Source: Paenibacillus physcomitrellae
GTDB lineage: Bacteria > Bacillota > Bacilli > Paenibacillales > Paenibacillaceae
DNA: 64,000 nt
Reading direction: 5' to 3'
NCBI RefSeq assembly: GCF_002240225.1
Contig: NZ_CP022584.1
Coordinates: forward strand, 1 to 64,000
The notes beneath the pieces were generated by a model that was not told the origin of the DNA, did not search any database, and saw nothing but the letters and a program-made list of their open reading frames with translations. Made by a program: the position numbers and the translations under genes. This document shows positions 55,068 to 64,000 of this stretch, in pieces; within the stretch, counting starts at the first letter, position 1; each line of letters opens with the position of its first letter.

Positions 55068-56312
55068 ATCTCTGAACCAATCGGCGGCTCCTGTTTCGGA
55101 CAGGACGCTTTCGTACAGGGAGGAAGCCCGAATGTCGAGCTGCAAACCGGGATATGGTTGTCCGGGCGTTCGAGTGAGGACAGGCAGGGAGGCCGTTTGT
55201 TTCATTTGGGCCAGCAGCTGTCTGCCGACCGGGCTGAAGCCAAGAACCCTTATATATTCGGGACCCTGGCTCAGTGCTGACGGAGCCAGGGCCTCTTTGG
55301 TATGCCCAAGCAATAGATGGACCAGCATGCGCTGCAGCTTCGTACGCGTGTAACGGCGCGTCTTGACCGCGTCCAGCAGCGCTTCCACGGAGACGGCGCT
55401 CAGGCCCTGCAGGCTTCGGTGCAGCCTGTATTCGAGGCCCTCCGTCACCTCGTGGTGACGGGAGAGCTCCTGCGGGCTTTGTAGCAGGAGCTGGCGGAAC
55501 AAGGGAGCGCGGAAACGCTCCCAGGTGACAGGACCGCGTCCGGCCGCGAACTCGCGGGCGAGCAAATCCGCGGTCCAGGCGGGGATGTAAGGCCGGGCGG
55601 CGTCTAGTCCGCCGGGGCCGGCAAGCAGCCGGCGGACAGCGGTCGCGCTAGCGATCGCGCCTTCGACGGGCTGTTCGTCGTGATACCCGGCGCCCTGGCG
55701 CGGGATCGACGACGGTCTGATCGCGCTGCCAAGCCGGCGCAGCGCGATCAGGTAATGCAGCCCCAAACTGTTGTTGGGCTGCATGAGGATTTCGCGCGCC
55801 AGGCGAAGCGGTGCGCGGCCTTCCCGCGTCGCCGCTCCCGGCGCGCCAAACTCGCGTGCGGCCAGCCGTGCGGCCGCAGCCGCGAAAGCGGCGGGGTAGC
55901 TGGCCCCGCCGGCCAGCTCTTCGGCGAGAGCGGCTTTCAGCTCGCCGCTCTCGCCGTGCAGCAGCTCCGCCAGCGGCAGGAGCTGCGCCAAATCGCCCGC
56001 CTCGGTGCCGAAGCACAGGTCGGTGACGAGGCCGGTGGCGTCAAGCAGCTTGACGGCCCCGTACGCGAACCACTCGGCGGGCTGAACCGCATAAGCCACA
56101 GGCAGCTCCAGCACCAGGTCTACGCCCATGCGGAGCGCCATTTCCGCCCGTGTCCATTTGTCCACGGCGGCCGGTTCTCCCCGCTGCAGGAAGCAGCCGC
56201 TCATCACGGCCACCGAAGCTTCGGCTCCGGTGATCCGTTTGGCTTCGCTGAAGTGGTGGACATGCCCGTTATGCAGCGGATTATATTCAACGATTAGACC
56301 AACGGTTTTCAC
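55041..56312 (-). CDS. tmcAL: tRNA(Met) cytidine acetate ligase
   Basis: A 423-aa nucleotidyltransferase (formerly YlbM) that uses ATP and acetate to make N4-acetylcytidine at the wobble position of elongator tRNA-Met. The active-site motif is VEYNPLHNGHVHHF; MSGCFLQRGEPAAVDKW and DLVLELP are also conserved. GGAGATT lies upstream of ATG 56312. The central part (about 55540-56060) is clearly richer in G+C and in Ala/Arg/Gly than the ends and than neighbouring genes. Confidence 0.94.
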   Translation of the reverse strand: MKTVGLIVEYNPLHNGHVHHFSEAKRITGAEASVAVMSGCFLQRGEPAAVDKWTRAEMALRMGVDLVLELPVAYAVQPAEWFAYGAVKLLDATGLVTDLCFGTEAGDLAQLLPLAELLHGESGELKAALAEELAGGASYPAAFAAAAARLAAREFGAPGAATREGRAPLRLAREILMQPNNSLGLHYLIALRRLGSAIRPSSIPRQGAGYHDEQPVEGAIASATAVRRLLAGPGGLDAARPYIPAWTADLLAREFAAGRGPVTWERFRAPLFRQLLLQSPQELSRHHEVTEGLEYRLHRSLQGLSAVSVEALLDAVKTRRYTRTKLQRMLVHLLLGHTKEALAPSALSQGPEYIRVLGFSPVGRQLLAQMKQTASLPVLTRTPGQPYPGLQLDIRASSLYESVLSETGAADWFRDYKQPPLRS

Positions 56313-56531
56313 AGTTGTAATCTCCTTTTTTATAAGGCTAAAGGATTATTGCCTGCAGTTTGTCTTGCCCTGATGAAGTATTTGTACTATAACATGATTA
56401 AACGGCGGTTTAAAACACGTCTAGAATAGACAGGTTTGCGGCATGCTAGCTTGAGAACATATCAAGAGAATTCCTTGACAAAACTTTGATATGATCGGTA
56501 TAATTATTTTTGTTTGTTTGGAGTGATGAAC

Positions 56532-57041
56532 ATGCACTTTCAATTTCGCAAAGTAGCATCCGCCGAAGGGCCGACAAAGTTTCACGAGTCTTTGGATGTA
56601 TCGGATTTGATCAAGGGGCGTAAAGACGTTTCCTCGATTTCGCCGCTGGTTTCCGACCTGCAGCTGTACGCTGCCGGAGAGGACATGGTGGAAGTAACAG
56701 GAACGCTGAAGACAGAGCTGCATGTAGCCTGCTCAAGATGTCTGACGCCGGTCGACCGTGCCATTGATATTGACTTTAAGGAACGGTTTATACATGGACA
56801 GGAACCTGAGCAGGAAGAAGACATGGATGACAATGCCATCTATGTTGAAGACGAGAGTGTGGATCTCGTCCCTTACTTGGAGGAAAGTTTGATGCTGAAT
56901 CTTCCGTTTGCGGTTGTCTGCCAGGACGATTGCAAGGGACTTTGCCCGGCATGCGGGACTAATCTCAACGAGCACGACTGCGGCTGCGATACAACTGCCG
57001 TTGATCCGCGCCTTGCGGCACTCAAAGATTTCTTTAAATGA
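56532..57041 (+). CDS. DUF177 (YceD-like) protein
   Basis: A 169-aa protein of the DUF177/YceD family that commonly precedes rpmF and is implicated in 23S rRNA maturation. Two Cys pairs (ACSRC near 62-66, CQDDCKGLCPACG near 135-147) suggest a zinc site. The frame opens at TTG 56514, but GGAGTG at 56519-56524 is 7 nt before ATG 56532. It is 51 nt upstream of rpmF, so the two are cotranscribed. Confidence 0.9.
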   Translation: MHFQFRKVASAEGPTKFHESLDVSDLIKGRKDVSSISPLVSDLQLYAAGEDMVEVTGTLKTELHVACSRCLTPVDRAIDIDFKERFIHGQEPEQEEDMDDNAIYVEDESVDLVPYLEESLMLNLPFAVVCQDDCKGLCPACGTNLNEHDCGCDTTAVDPRLAALKDFFK

Positions 57042-57092
57042 TAATTGTTGAAACACGCCTATAGGGTTGACTTAAATAAGGAGGTGGGAATC

Positions 57093-57266
57093 ATGGCAGT
57101 ACCTCAACGGAGAACGTCCAAAACGCGCCGCGACAAACGCCGCACGCATTTCAAATTGGCTGTACCGGGTATGGTAAAATGCGAACAATGTGGAGAATTG
57201 AAACTTGCTCACCACGTATGCAAAGTTTGCGGAACATACAAATCGAGAGAAGTCATCAAAGCTTAG
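57093..57266 (+). CDS. rpmF: 50S ribosomal protein L32
   Basis: A 57-aa ribosomal protein. The basic N-terminus [19 protein letters not shown] is followed by a zinc ribbon with Cys30, Cys33, Cys43 and Cys46, so it is the zinc-binding paralogue. AAGGAGGTG precedes ATG 57093; the open frame from 57045 is longer but not needed. Confidence 0.97.
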   Translation: MAVPQRRTSKTRRDKRRTHFKLAVPGMVKCEQCGELKLAHHVCKVCGTYKSREVIKA

Positions 57267-57356
57267 TTTAACCGCTAAAGCTTGGTGAAATCAGAATCGA
57301 GCCCGTCCGAGGTTGAATTCGGTGAAGACCGGGTTTACCATAAGCGGGATAATGAG

Positions 57357-57397
57357 AATAGCACTTCACCTGACGGTGAGGTGCTATTTTTATTTTT
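57357..57397 (+). terminator. Terminator after rpmF
   Basis: AATAGCACTTCACC pairs with GGTGAGGTGCTATT around TGAC, followed by a T-rich run. The rest of 57398-57500 shows nothing evident. Confidence 0.88.
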
Positions 57398-57507
57398 GCT
57401 TACGCATATTTGCCTAATTGCCTATTTGTATAGGGGAAATACATAGTGGAAGCGGTAAGGAACGCGAGAGACCATGAAGGGATAACCGGAATGGGCCGGG
57501 TGTTCCC

Positions 57508-57536
57508 TTTCTTTTTACCGGAGGATGTTTTATACT
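57508..57536 (+). promoter_or_regulatory. Promoter of the fapR operon
   Basis: A weak TTTCTT (57508-57513), 17-bp spacer and TATACT (57531-57536), just before the FapR operator. Confidence 0.55.
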
Positions 57537-57540
57537 GGGT

Positions 57541-57557
57541 TTAGTACCTGGTTCTAA
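57541..57557 (+). promoter_or_regulatory. FapR operator
   Basis: TTAGTACCTGGTTCTAA is a 17-bp inverted repeat that matches the FapR site TTAGTA-N5-TACTAA with one difference. It covers the expected start point, so FapR should repress this operon until malonyl-CoA releases it. Confidence 0.88.
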
Positions 57558-57666
57558 CCAGGCATACGGATCGTGAAGATAAATAAAAAATATAAGGCTT
57601 ACAGCATGCCGGAGCAAAGGCGCTTAACGCCTTTTTGCTAAGAAGGGGGCGGCACCTATAGAACGT

Positions 57667-58263
57667 TTGCCAAAGAAGGCTCGGCAGCAGAAGCTTGCTT
57701 TGATTATAGAGGAAAATCCGTTTGTAACCGATCAGGAATTGACCCGTCAGCTTAAGGTCAGCATCCAGACGATCCGTTTGGACCGGCTGGAGCTGGGGAT
57801 TCCGGAACTGAGGGAGCGATTGAAGCTGATGGCGGAGCGCTCTTACGATACGGTGCGTTCGTTGTCGCTGGACGAGGTCATCGGTGAGGTGGTCGACCTG
57901 CAGCTGGATAAGAGCGGAATCTCGATCTTTGAGATTCGTGAGGAGCATGTGTTTTCACGGACAGGCATTGCCCGGGGGCATCACGTGTTTGCCCAGGCCA
58001 ATTCCCTGGCTGTCGCTGTTATCAATGATGAAATTGCGCTGACTTCCTCCGCCGATATCCGGTTTGTCCGTTCGGTTCATTTGGGTGAGAAATGCATAGC
58101 CAAAGCTTATGTGCGCTCAGGCCAGGAGAACAAGGCTAAAGCCAAGGTTGAGGTTTTTACTTATGTAGGTGAAGAAATGGTGTTCCATGGGAACTTTATC
58201 ATTTACCGTTCAGCGACAAGCGAACGTAATGAAAGGGGGGCCTTGCATGCGGATAGCCATTGA
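57667..58263 (+). CDS. fapR: Fatty acid and phospholipid biosynthesis regulator FapR
   Basis: A 198-aa repressor. The N-terminal DeoR-like helix-turn-helix (about 1-45, [25 protein letters not shown]) is followed by a hot-dog-fold domain that binds malonyl-CoA ([27 protein letters not shown]). The conventional start is TTG 57667, but AAGGGGG at 57643-57649 is 17 nt away; an in-frame ATA at 57658 is 8 nt from it. It represses its own operon through the site at 57541 and overlaps plsX by 17 nt. Confidence 0.94.
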   Translation: MPKKARQQKLALIIEENPFVTDQELTRQLKVSIQTIRLDRLELGIPELRERLKLMAERSYDTVRSLSLDEVIGEVVDLQLDKSGISIFEIREEHVFSRTGIARGHHVFAQANSLAVAVINDEIALTSSADIRFVRSVHLGEKCIAKAYVRSGQENKAKAKVEVFTYVGEEMVFHGNFIIYRSATSERNERGALHADSH

Positions 58264-59242
58264 TGCAATGGGAGGAGACTTTGCTCCTGCAAGCACGGTG
58301 GAAGGGGCGCTTGCCGCGGCCAATCAATGGAAGGACGTTGAAATTATACTCGTGGGCGATCAAGCGGTGCTTGAACCCCTGATAAAGGAGTGTCCTTCAA
58401 ATCTGATTATTCATCATGCCGGTGAAGTGATCGAAGGTGATGACGAGCCGGTCAAGGCTGTTCGACGGAAGAAAGATGCCTCCATGGTGGTTGCCGGCCG
58501 TATGGTGCGGGAGGGTGCTGCTGAAGCGATGATCTCCGCAGGAAATACCGGGGCTCTTATGACCACCGGTCTGCTTGTGGTCGGACGCATGGAAGGCATT
58601 GAACGTCCGGGACTAGCCCCGATGCTGCCGACTATGGACGACAAAGGTGTACTAGCCCTTGATCTAGGGGCAAATATGGATGCCAAACCCGAACATCTTG
58701 TTCAGTACGCGCTGATGGGCAGCATTTACCGCCAGAAAGTTCACGGCATGCCGTCACCGCGGGTGGGACTGCTGAATGTCGGCACGGAAGAGATGAAAGG
58801 AAACGAGTTAACGAAGGCGGCTTACCCGCTGCTTAAGGAACTCCCGATTCATTTTGTGGGCAATGTCGAATCCAGAGATGTGCTGAGCGGAGCCTGTGAT
58901 GTGCTGGTCTGCGACGGATTTGCGGGGAATATTTTGCTCAAAGCTCTGGAAGGGACCGCAGGCGCTTTGTTTTCGGTGCTCAAAGAGGAATTCAGCAAGA
59001 ATTTGAAGAGCAAGCTGGCTGCGGCGGTGATGATGCCATCGCTTCGCAGATTGAAGGACAAAATGGATTATAAGGAACATGGAGGAGCTCCGCTGCTTGG
59101 TTTAAGCGGACTGGTTATTAAAGGACACGGCTCGTCTGATGCCAGTGCAATCAAGAACGCAGTGCGCCAGGCGCGCACAGCTTTGCAAAGCCAGCTGATC
59201 GAAAGTATTACAAAGGAAATAACCGGGAGAGTGGTACAGTGA
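58247..59242 (+). CDS. plsX: Phosphate acyltransferase PlsX
   Basis: A 331-aa enzyme that makes acyl-phosphate from acyl-ACP, the first step of phospholipid synthesis. Conserved features: [13 protein letters not shown] at the start, [24 protein letters not shown] and [15 protein letters not shown]. The frame opens at 58169; GGGGGG at 58235-58240 places ATG 58247, inside the end of fapR. It overlaps fabH by one base. Peripheral membrane protein. Confidence 0.96.
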   Translation: MRIAIDAMGGDFAPASTVEGALAAANQWKDVEIILVGDQAVLEPLIKECPSNLIIHHAGEVIEGDDEPVKAVRRKKDASMVVAGRMVREGAAEAMISAGNTGALMTTGLLVVGRMEGIERPGLAPMLPTMDDKGVLALDLGANMDAKPEHLVQYALMGSIYRQKVHGMPSPRVGLLNVGTEEMKGNELTKAAYPLLKELPIHFVGNVESRDVLSGACDVLVCDGFAGNILLKALEGTAGALFSVLKEEFSKNLKSKLAAAVMMPSLRRLKDKMDYKEHGGAPLLGLSGLVIKGHGSSDASAIKNAVRQARTALQSQLIESITKEITGRVVQ

Positions 59243-60228
59243 TGAATTTAAGGCCGGTAGGGATTATCGGAACTGGGATGTACGTGCCTGAGAAGGTATT
59301 GACGAATGCCGACTTGGAAAAGATGGTGGAAACAAACGACGAATGGATTGTATCCCGCACCGGGATTCGTGAACGGCATATCGCTGCTCCTGAACAAGCG
59401 ACGTCGGATCTGGCTTATGAAGCCGCTGTCCGCGCTTTAGATAAAGCAGGTTTGACTGCTGAAGAGCTTGATTTGATCATCGTGGCTACAATTACGCCGG
59501 ATATGTCTTTTCCTTCAACAGCCTGTATCCTGCAGGAAAAGCTGGGTGCCAAGAAAGCGGCAGCTTTCGACCTGTCTGCGGCCTGCTCCGGTTTTGTCTA
59601 CAGCCTTGCAACAGCCGTCAATTTCATCGGCAGCGGCATGTACGGCAATGCGCTGGTGATCGGGGCGGACACTTTGTCCCGGATCACGGATTATACGGAT
59701 CGCAACACCTGCGTGCTGTTTGGAGATGGAGCGGGCGCGGTGGTGCTGGCTCCTGTTCCTGAGGGACGCGGATTTAAATCCTTTGATTTGGGCGCAGAAG
59801 GCTCCGGCGGACCTTTGCTGAATCTGGAGGCCGGCGGTTCCAGACTTCCTGCTTCGGCAGACACGGTTCAGAACGGCAAACATTTCATTTATATGAACGG
59901 CCGGGAAGTGTTCAAATTTGCGGTTCGGGTGATGGGAACGGCTACCGACGAGGTGCTCCGCAAGGCGGGCTTCAGCAAGGAAGACATTGATTTGTTTGTT
60001 CCTCATCAAGCGAATATCCGGATCATTCAATCCGCTATGCAGCGTCTAAACCTGCCTGAAGAGAAATGTGTGATTAACGTGGATAAATACGCCAATACTT
60101 CGGCGGCTTCAATCCCGCTGGCTTTGGTAGAGGCAGCTGAATCGGGCCGGATCAAGGAAGGCGACAAGGTGCTTCTGGTCGGTTTCGGCGGCGGTTTGAC
60201 TTGGGGAGCGGCAACGCTCGTCTGGTAG
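59242..60228 (+). CDS. fabH: Beta-ketoacyl-ACP synthase III
   Basis: A 328-aa condensing enzyme that starts fatty-acid synthesis, joining acyl-CoA (branched primers in Bacillales) to malonyl-ACP. The triad is Cys115 in SAACSGF, His in FVPHQANIR and Asn in ANTSAASIP. The start is ATG 59242 (GTG 59239 is possible), overlapping the plsX stop. It stands between plsX and fabD, unlike Bacillus subtilis where fabHA is elsewhere. Confidence 0.96.
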   Translation: MNLRPVGIIGTGMYVPEKVLTNADLEKMVETNDEWIVSRTGIRERHIAAPEQATSDLAYEAAVRALDKAGLTAEELDLIIVATITPDMSFPSTACILQEKLGAKKAAAFDLSAACSGFVYSLATAVNFIGSGMYGNALVIGADTLSRITDYTDRNTCVLFGDGAGAVVLAPVPEGRGFKSFDLGAEGSGGPLLNLEAGGSRLPASADTVQNGKHFIYMNGREVFKFAVRVMGTATDEVLRKAGFSKEDIDLFVPHQANIRIIQSAMQRLNLPEEKCVINVDKYANTSAASIPLALVEAAESGRIKEGDKVLLVGFGGGLTWGAATLVW

Positions 60229-60236
60229 ACCCTTCT

Positions 60237-60264
60237 GAAGGGATGATTTTTAATCATCCTTTCC
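60237..60264 (+). terminator. Hairpin after fabH
   Basis: GGATGATT and AATCATCC pair just after the fabH stop. The T-run is broken (CTTTCC), so it may be a weak or partial terminator. Confidence 0.5.
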
Positions 60265-60385
60265 TCATTCAGTTGAACTATCACTGATTTTGAGCGGTTT
60301 GCGGAATTTTTGCAAAACAGGAAATCGAATGGCATTTATCGAATCTTAAATTTTAAGATATCAAAAATAAGTATAAGTTTCCGTG

Positions 60386-60459
60386 GTCCCCGCAAAGTAC
60401 CTACAAGGCCTAAGCAGGCTCTAGCATGTTTTAGAGCAAGGCCCCCTCTTTGTGGGGAC
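60386..60459 (+). promoter_or_regulatory. Structured leader before fabD
   Basis: GTCCCCGCAAAG (60386-60397) pairs with CTTTGTGGGGAC (60448-60459), 12 bp with one G-T. Inside, GGCC (60407-60410) pairs with GGCC (60440-60443) and GCTCTA (60418-60423) with TAGAGC (60432-60437). It ends 6 nt before the fabD Shine-Dalgarno. A possible -10, TATAAG, is at 60372-60377. The rest of the gap 60265-60385 has an ATCTTAAA-T-TTTAAGAT inverted repeat at 60343-60359. No riboswitch class I know matches. Confidence 0.6.
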
Positions 60460-60478
60460 ATTTTAAGGAGTGAATGAA

Positions 60479-61417
60479 ATGGGGAAAATTGCATTTGTTT
60501 TTCCGGGACAGGGTTCCCAAACGGTTGGAATGGGCAAAGATATGTATGAGGCTTCCCAATCTTCCAGAGAATTCTTTGAGAAAGCTGATGCTGTACTGGG
60601 ATTTCAGCTGTCCAGTCTGATCTTTGAAGGACCTGAGCGGGATTTGAAAAAGACAGCCAATACACAGCCTGCGCTCTTGACAACCAGCTATGTGCTGCTG
60701 CAAGCTTTATTGGCGGCAGGTGTGAAAGCCGATTATGCAGCCGGACACAGTCTTGGTGAATATACAGCCCTAACGGCTGCTGGTGTGTTCTCCTTCGAAG
60801 ACGCGGTAGCTCTGGTTCGGGCAAGAGGCGAATATATGGAACAGGCGGTTCCAAGCGGTCAAGGCGCCATGGCGGCGGTGCTTGGTGCGGAACGTGAGGC
60901 GCTTGCCGGACTCTGCGCTGACATCAGCTCCAAAGGCGAGCTGGTAGAACTGGCGAACGTGAACTGCCCGGGACAGATCGTAGTTTCCGGCAGCGCTGCA
61001 GGCGTTGGTTCTGTTGTTGAACGTGTAAAGGAAATCGGCGCTAAGCGGGCTATCCCGCTGGAAGTAAGCGGTCCGTTCCATTCCTCGCTGATGAAAGAAG
61101 CTTCGGCGAAGCTGGCGGACAAGCTCTCTGCGATTCATTTGCATGAAGCCCGGCTGCCGGTTGTATTTAACGTAACAGCTGCTCCGCTGGCTGAAGGACA
61201 GGAGATTGCTTCGCTGCTGGTAGAACAGGTCTACTCTCCGGTTTTGTGGGAAGACAGTGTTCGTTATTTGATCGGTCAAGGGGTAGATACGTTTGTTGAA
61301 ATCGGCCCTGGCAGCGTTTTGAGCGGCTTGATCAAGAAGATTGATAAATCGGTTCGTAACGTGAACGTTAACAGTCTGGAAAGCGTACATCAGGCGGCTG
61401 AGCTGCTCAAAGGTTAA
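60479..61417 (+). CDS. fabD: Malonyl-CoA:ACP transacylase
   Basis: A 312-aa enzyme that loads malonate onto acyl carrier protein. The catalytic Ser91 is in GHSLGEY, and His201 in GPFHSSLM completes the dyad; FVFPGQGSQTVGMGK is the usual N-terminus. AAGGAG at 60465-60470 is 8 nt before ATG 60479; the longer GTG start at 60470 would overlap it. It is separated from fabH by 250 nt with a structured leader, so it may have its own control. Confidence 0.96.
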   Translation: MGKIAFVFPGQGSQTVGMGKDMYEASQSSREFFEKADAVLGFQLSSLIFEGPERDLKKTANTQPALLTTSYVLLQALLAAGVKADYAAGHSLGEYTALTAAGVFSFEDAVALVRARGEYMEQAVPSGQGAMAAVLGAEREALAGLCADISSKGELVELANVNCPGQIVVSGSAAGVGSVVERVKEIGAKRAIPLEVSGPFHSSLMKEASAKLADKLSAIHLHEARLPVVFNVTAAPLAEGQEIASLLVEQVYSPVLWEDSVRYLIGQGVDTFVEIGPGSVLSGLIKKIDKSVRNVNVNSLESVHQAAELLKG

Positions 61418-61621
61418 TGTATCCTTGAGCCGATTCATTTATTGGCCTGCGTAAGCTTGAAACAGCAGCCCGCCAGCCGGGGTTTTGCCTTTGCGGCGGG
61501 CGTTCCAGGCTGCAGCAGCACCTTGGCCGATTAAGGCCGAAGGAGCAGGCCGCCGAATGTCCTGTACATAACGCGGCGATTAGGCGATAATATTTAAGTT
61601 CACGAAAGGAGACCCTATTTC
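61418..61621 (+). other. fabD-fabG intergenic region
   Basis: A 204-nt gap. It holds GC-rich short inverted repeats, such as TTGGCCGATTAAGGCCGAA near 61531, and a TAATAT near 61587 that could be a -10. No ORF with a good start. Confidence 0.45.
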
Positions 61622-62371
61622 ATGACGAAGTCTCTTGAAGGCAAGGCGGCGCTTGTCACCGGCGCTTCCCGCGGTATCGGACGCAGCATTGCTTTGGCGC
61701 TTGCCGGAGCAGGTGCGAATGTGGTGATCAATTATGCGGGAAATGAAGCTGCAGCTGCCGGCGTAGTCAGCGAAATTGAGGCGATGGGAGTCAAGGCGTT
61801 TGCGGTTCAAGGCCATGTCGGAGACAGCAAGCAGTTTGAAGAAATGGTCAGCCGTACGCTCGAAGCGTTTGGAAGCATTGACATTTTGGTCAACAACGCA
61901 GGGATTACCCGTGACAATCTCATCATGAGAATGAAGGAAGAAGATTTCGACCAGGTGATCGAAACGAATCTGAAAGGCGTGTTTAATGGTGTTAAAGCCG
62001 TAACCCGTCCGATGATGAAGCAGCGCTCCGGTCGAATTATCAACATTTCTTCGGTTGTCGGCTCTACCGGCAATCCGGGACAAGCGAACTACGTCGCCGC
62101 GAAAGCCGGAGTTATCGGCCTTACCAAAACGGCGGCTCAGGAGCTGGCTTCCCGAGGCATTACCGTGAACTGCGTATCTCCGGGTTTTATCGGAACGGAT
62201 ATGACCGATGAACTTCCGGAAGAGGTCCGGACCAAGATTTTGGGCCAGATCCCGATGTCGCGTCTCGGCAAACCTGAAGAAGTAGCCAAGGTTGTTTTGT
62301 TCCTGGCCTCTGACGATGCCAGCTATATGACTGGACAAACACTGCATGTAGACGGCGGAATGTATATGTAA
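61622..62371 (+). CDS. fabG: 3-oxoacyl-ACP reductase
   Basis: A 249-aa short-chain dehydrogenase that reduces beta-ketoacyl-ACP with NADPH. Cofactor loop [13 protein letters not shown], the NNAG motif in [12 protein letters not shown], catalytic Ser in INISSVVGS and the Tyr/Lys pair in [15 protein letters not shown] precedes ATG 61622. Full length. Confidence 0.96.
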   Translation: MTKSLEGKAALVTGASRGIGRSIALALAGAGANVVINYAGNEAAAAGVVSEIEAMGVKAFAVQGHVGDSKQFEEMVSRTLEAFGSIDILVNNAGITRDNLIMRMKEEDFDQVIETNLKGVFNGVKAVTRPMMKQRSGRIINISSVVGSTGNPGQANYVAAKAGVIGLTKTAAQELASRGITVNCVSPGFIGTDMTDELPEEVRTKILGQIPMSRLGKPEEVAKVVLFLASDDASYMTGQTLHVDGGMYM

Positions 62372-62452
62372 TCTCGCTTTGTCACATGAGTTTCACAGAC
62401 TATGGCATTTTAACTTCAATTCTCGTATAATACCATGGAGGAGGTGAACCGG

Positions 62453-62686
62453 ATGTCCGATGTATTTGAACGCGTAAAACGCATCGTTGTGGACCGTTTG
62501 GGTGCCGACGAGGCTGAAGTTACGCTTGAAGCGTCTTTCAAAGACGATTTGGGTGCTGATTCTCTCGACGTAGTTGAATTGGTTATGGAACTCGAAGACG
62601 AATTCGATCTGGAAATTTCAGATGAAGATGCAGAGAAGATTACGACCGTAGGTGAAGTTGTAAATTACATACAATCTCATACCTAA
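62453..62686 (+). CDS. acpP: Acyl carrier protein
   Basis: A 77-aa acidic four-helix carrier. The 4'-phosphopantetheine is attached to Ser37 in [20 protein letters not shown] precedes ATG 62453; the longer frame from 62435 begins within that ribosome site. It is 81 nt after fabG. Confidence 0.97.
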   Translation: MSDVFERVKRIVVDRLGADEAEVTLEASFKDDLGADSLDVVELVMELEDEFDLEISDEDAEKITTVGEVVNYIQSHT

Positions 62687-62695
62687 GTCATCTAA

Positions 62696-62740
62696 AAGTC
62701 CCGTACCTCCTTTTTAGTAGGCGGGACTTCTCCTCATTTT
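62696..62740 (+). terminator. Hairpin between acpP and fabF
   Basis: AAGTCCCG pairs with CGGGACTT and a T-rich tract follows. It may partly end the operon after acpP, leaving fabF at a lower level. Confidence 0.7.
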
Positions 62741-62826
62741 TATCGCATTTTTCACAACAGGTTCACAAGAATAAAACTAATAATGACGACAATATTGCAC
62801 ATGACGTCTATACGAGGTGAGTGTGT

Positions 62827-64000
62827 TTGAAGCATAGAGTAGTAGTAACAGGCATGGGAGTTGTAACGGCTCTCGGAGAAGACCTGAATACGCTGTGGGA
62901 CAATCTGATGGCAGGCAAGTCGGGCGTCAGCCTGATTGAAGCGTTTGATGTCAGCGATTATCCTACCCGTATTGCGGCTTCCGCCAAAGATTTTAACCCG
63001 GAAAATTATATGGATCGTAAGGAAGCGCGCAAAATGGACCGTTTTGTTCAGTTTGCGGTTGCTGCCGGCTCCATGGCTATGAAAGACAGCGGTCTGGACA
63101 TCGGCAGCAATGTCGATGCAGAACGAATCGGCGTTTCTATCGGTTCTGGCATCGGTGGTCTGGGCACCTGGGAAGATCAACATAATATTTTGCTTGAAAA
63201 AGGCCCGAAACGGGTCAGCCCGTTCTTTATTCCGATGATGATCGCCAATATGGCATCCGGTCAAATGTCGATCATGTTCGGAGCTAAAGGACCGAATACT
63301 ACTCAGGTTACAGCGTGCGCAACCGGCAGCCATGCTATCGGCGATTCCATGCGGCTGATCCAGCGCGGAGACGCAGATGTGATGATCTGCGGCGGAGCGG
63401 AAGCGACGATCCGTCCAACGGGTCTTGCCGGCTTCTGTTCGATGCGCGCCATGTCGACCCGTAATGATGAACCTGAGAAAGCGAGCCGTCCGTTTGACGT
63501 GGATCGCGACGGTTTCGTCATGGGCGAAGGGTCAGGGGTTCTGGTATTGGAATCGCTGGAGCATGCCCAAGCGCGGGGAGCGAGGATCTATGCTGAAGTG
63601 ATTGGCTACGGCTTGAGCGGCGATGCTCATCATATGACTGAGCCTGATCCGGACGGTGCGGCCCGCTGCATGAAGATGGCGATTCGTGATGCCGGCATCG
63701 ATCCTAGCGAGATCGATTATATCAATGCCCACGGAACATCGACGCCTGTAGGCGACCGTTCCGAAACGAAAGCGGTTAAAGCGGCCCTTGGCGAGCATGC
63801 CTATAAAGTGGCTGTAAGTTCGACGAAGTCGATGACGGGGCATTTGCTTGGCGCCGCTGGCGGTGTCGAGGCGGTAATTTGCGGATTGGCCTTGAATCAT
63901 GGCGTAATTCCTCCGACAATCAACCTGGACAACCAGGATCCGGAATGTGACCTGGATTATGTTCCCAACACACCAAGACAGGCTGATTTGAAAGTGGTTA
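62827..64000 (+). CDS. fabF: Beta-ketoacyl-ACP synthase II, 3' end beyond window
   Basis: 391 codons of a roughly 412-codon elongating condensing enzyme are present. The active-site Cys164 is in [12 protein letters not shown], with the two His residues in [11 protein letters not shown] and [15 protein letters not shown]. It starts at TTG 62827 with GAGGTG 7 nt upstream; in-frame GTG 62821 is closer to that site and less likely. It is the last gene seen of the fab cluster; rnc commonly follows. Confidence 0.96.
   Translation, partial: MKHRVVVTGMGVVTALGEDLNTLWDNLMAGKSGVSLIEAFDVSDYPTRIAASAKDFNPENYMDRKEARKMDRFVQFAVAAGSMAMKDSGLDIGSNVDAERIGVSIGSGIGGLGTWEDQHNILLEKGPKRVSPFFIPMMIANMASGQMSIMFGAKGPNTTQVTACATGSHAIGDSMRLIQRGDADVMICGGAEATIRPTGLAGFCSMRAMSTRNDEPEKASRPFDVDRDGFVMGEGSGVLVLESLEHAQARGARIYAEVIGYGLSGDAHHMTEPDPDGAARCMKMAIRDAGIDPSEIDYINAHGTSTPVGDRSETKAVKAALGEHAYKVAVSSTKSMTGHLLGAAGGVEAVICGLALNHGVIPPTINLDNQDPECDLDYVPNTPRQADLKVV

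Noticed and set aside
60396..60412. Second FapR operator before fabD
   Set aside because: Only the left half AGTACCTA fits; the right half does not match TACTAA, and the segment is part of the folded leader.

Overview
The window looks like chromosome of an endospore-forming, low-to-mid-GC Firmicute, most likely Paenibacillaceae (Paenibacillus or a close relative). The grounds are a Bacillales-type 23S-5S-tRNA cluster, the rsmD-coaD-ylbJ-ylbL-tmcAL-DUF177-rpmF-fapR-plsX-fab gene order, the sporulation gene ylbJ, T-box and FMN riboswitch leaders, CcpA-type cre sites, YesN/YesM regulators, and carbohydrate ABC transporters with no local ATPase. Species cannot be fixed from this sequence. I saw no IS element, prophage or CRISPR array.

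Layout. 1-3270: 3' part of an rRNA operon (23S, 5S) and tRNAs Glu, Asp, Leu, Pro, Gly. 3376-12365: xylooligosaccharide island: a GH8 reducing-end xylose-releasing enzyme, a YesN/YesM two-component pair, a lipoprotein binding protein and two permeases. 12372-20434: an EamA transporter under an FMN riboswitch, an ArsR regulator, a chemotaxis receptor, a MarR/MFS efflux pair, a J-domain-like membrane protein, a GDSL esterase and an NlpC/P60 lipoprotein. 20546-28975: aldose epimerase, LytTR protein, XylR, xylA, xylB, an oxidoreductase and a lactonase. 29011-46901: mixed housekeeping and stress genes (ANT(6)-like transferase, T-box-controlled aroA, AI-2E transporter, gluconate kinase, ArAE exporter, HelD, MFS, rpiA, GNAT, TPR, YhgE, LysR, gpmA). 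46983-50822: type III polyketide synthase with methyltransferase, a copper-amine-oxidase-like/DUF3298 protein, and another methyltransferase. 51018-64000: rsmD, coaD, ylbJ, ylbL, tmcAL, DUF177, rpmF, then fapR-plsX-fabH-fabD-fabG-acpP-fabF, the last cut by the window end.

How it works together. The xylan part reads as one physiological system spread over about 25 kb. GH8 Rex trims xylooligosaccharides, a GDSL acetylxylan esterase-like enzyme removes acetyl groups, the ABC importer with its two-component sensor brings oligomers in, and XylA/XylB feed the pentose phosphate pathway. Two XylR-type operators (3376-3400 and 23607-23631) and four good matches to the cre consensus (3448, 8427, 18825, 22138) link these dispersed units under XylR and CcpA. 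The fatty-acid block has a clear FapR operator ahead of fapR and a strongly foldable, apparently undescribed leader ahead of fabD. Other regulatory RNAs are an FMN riboswitch with terminator before an EamA transporter and a T-box, probably Phe-specific, before the DAHP synthase. The best candidates for novelty are the fabD leader, the EamA riboflavin-transporter assignment, a probably leaderless ArsR gene, the type III PKS unit with an overlapping upstream ORF, the J-like transmembrane protein, and the structured region before rsmD.
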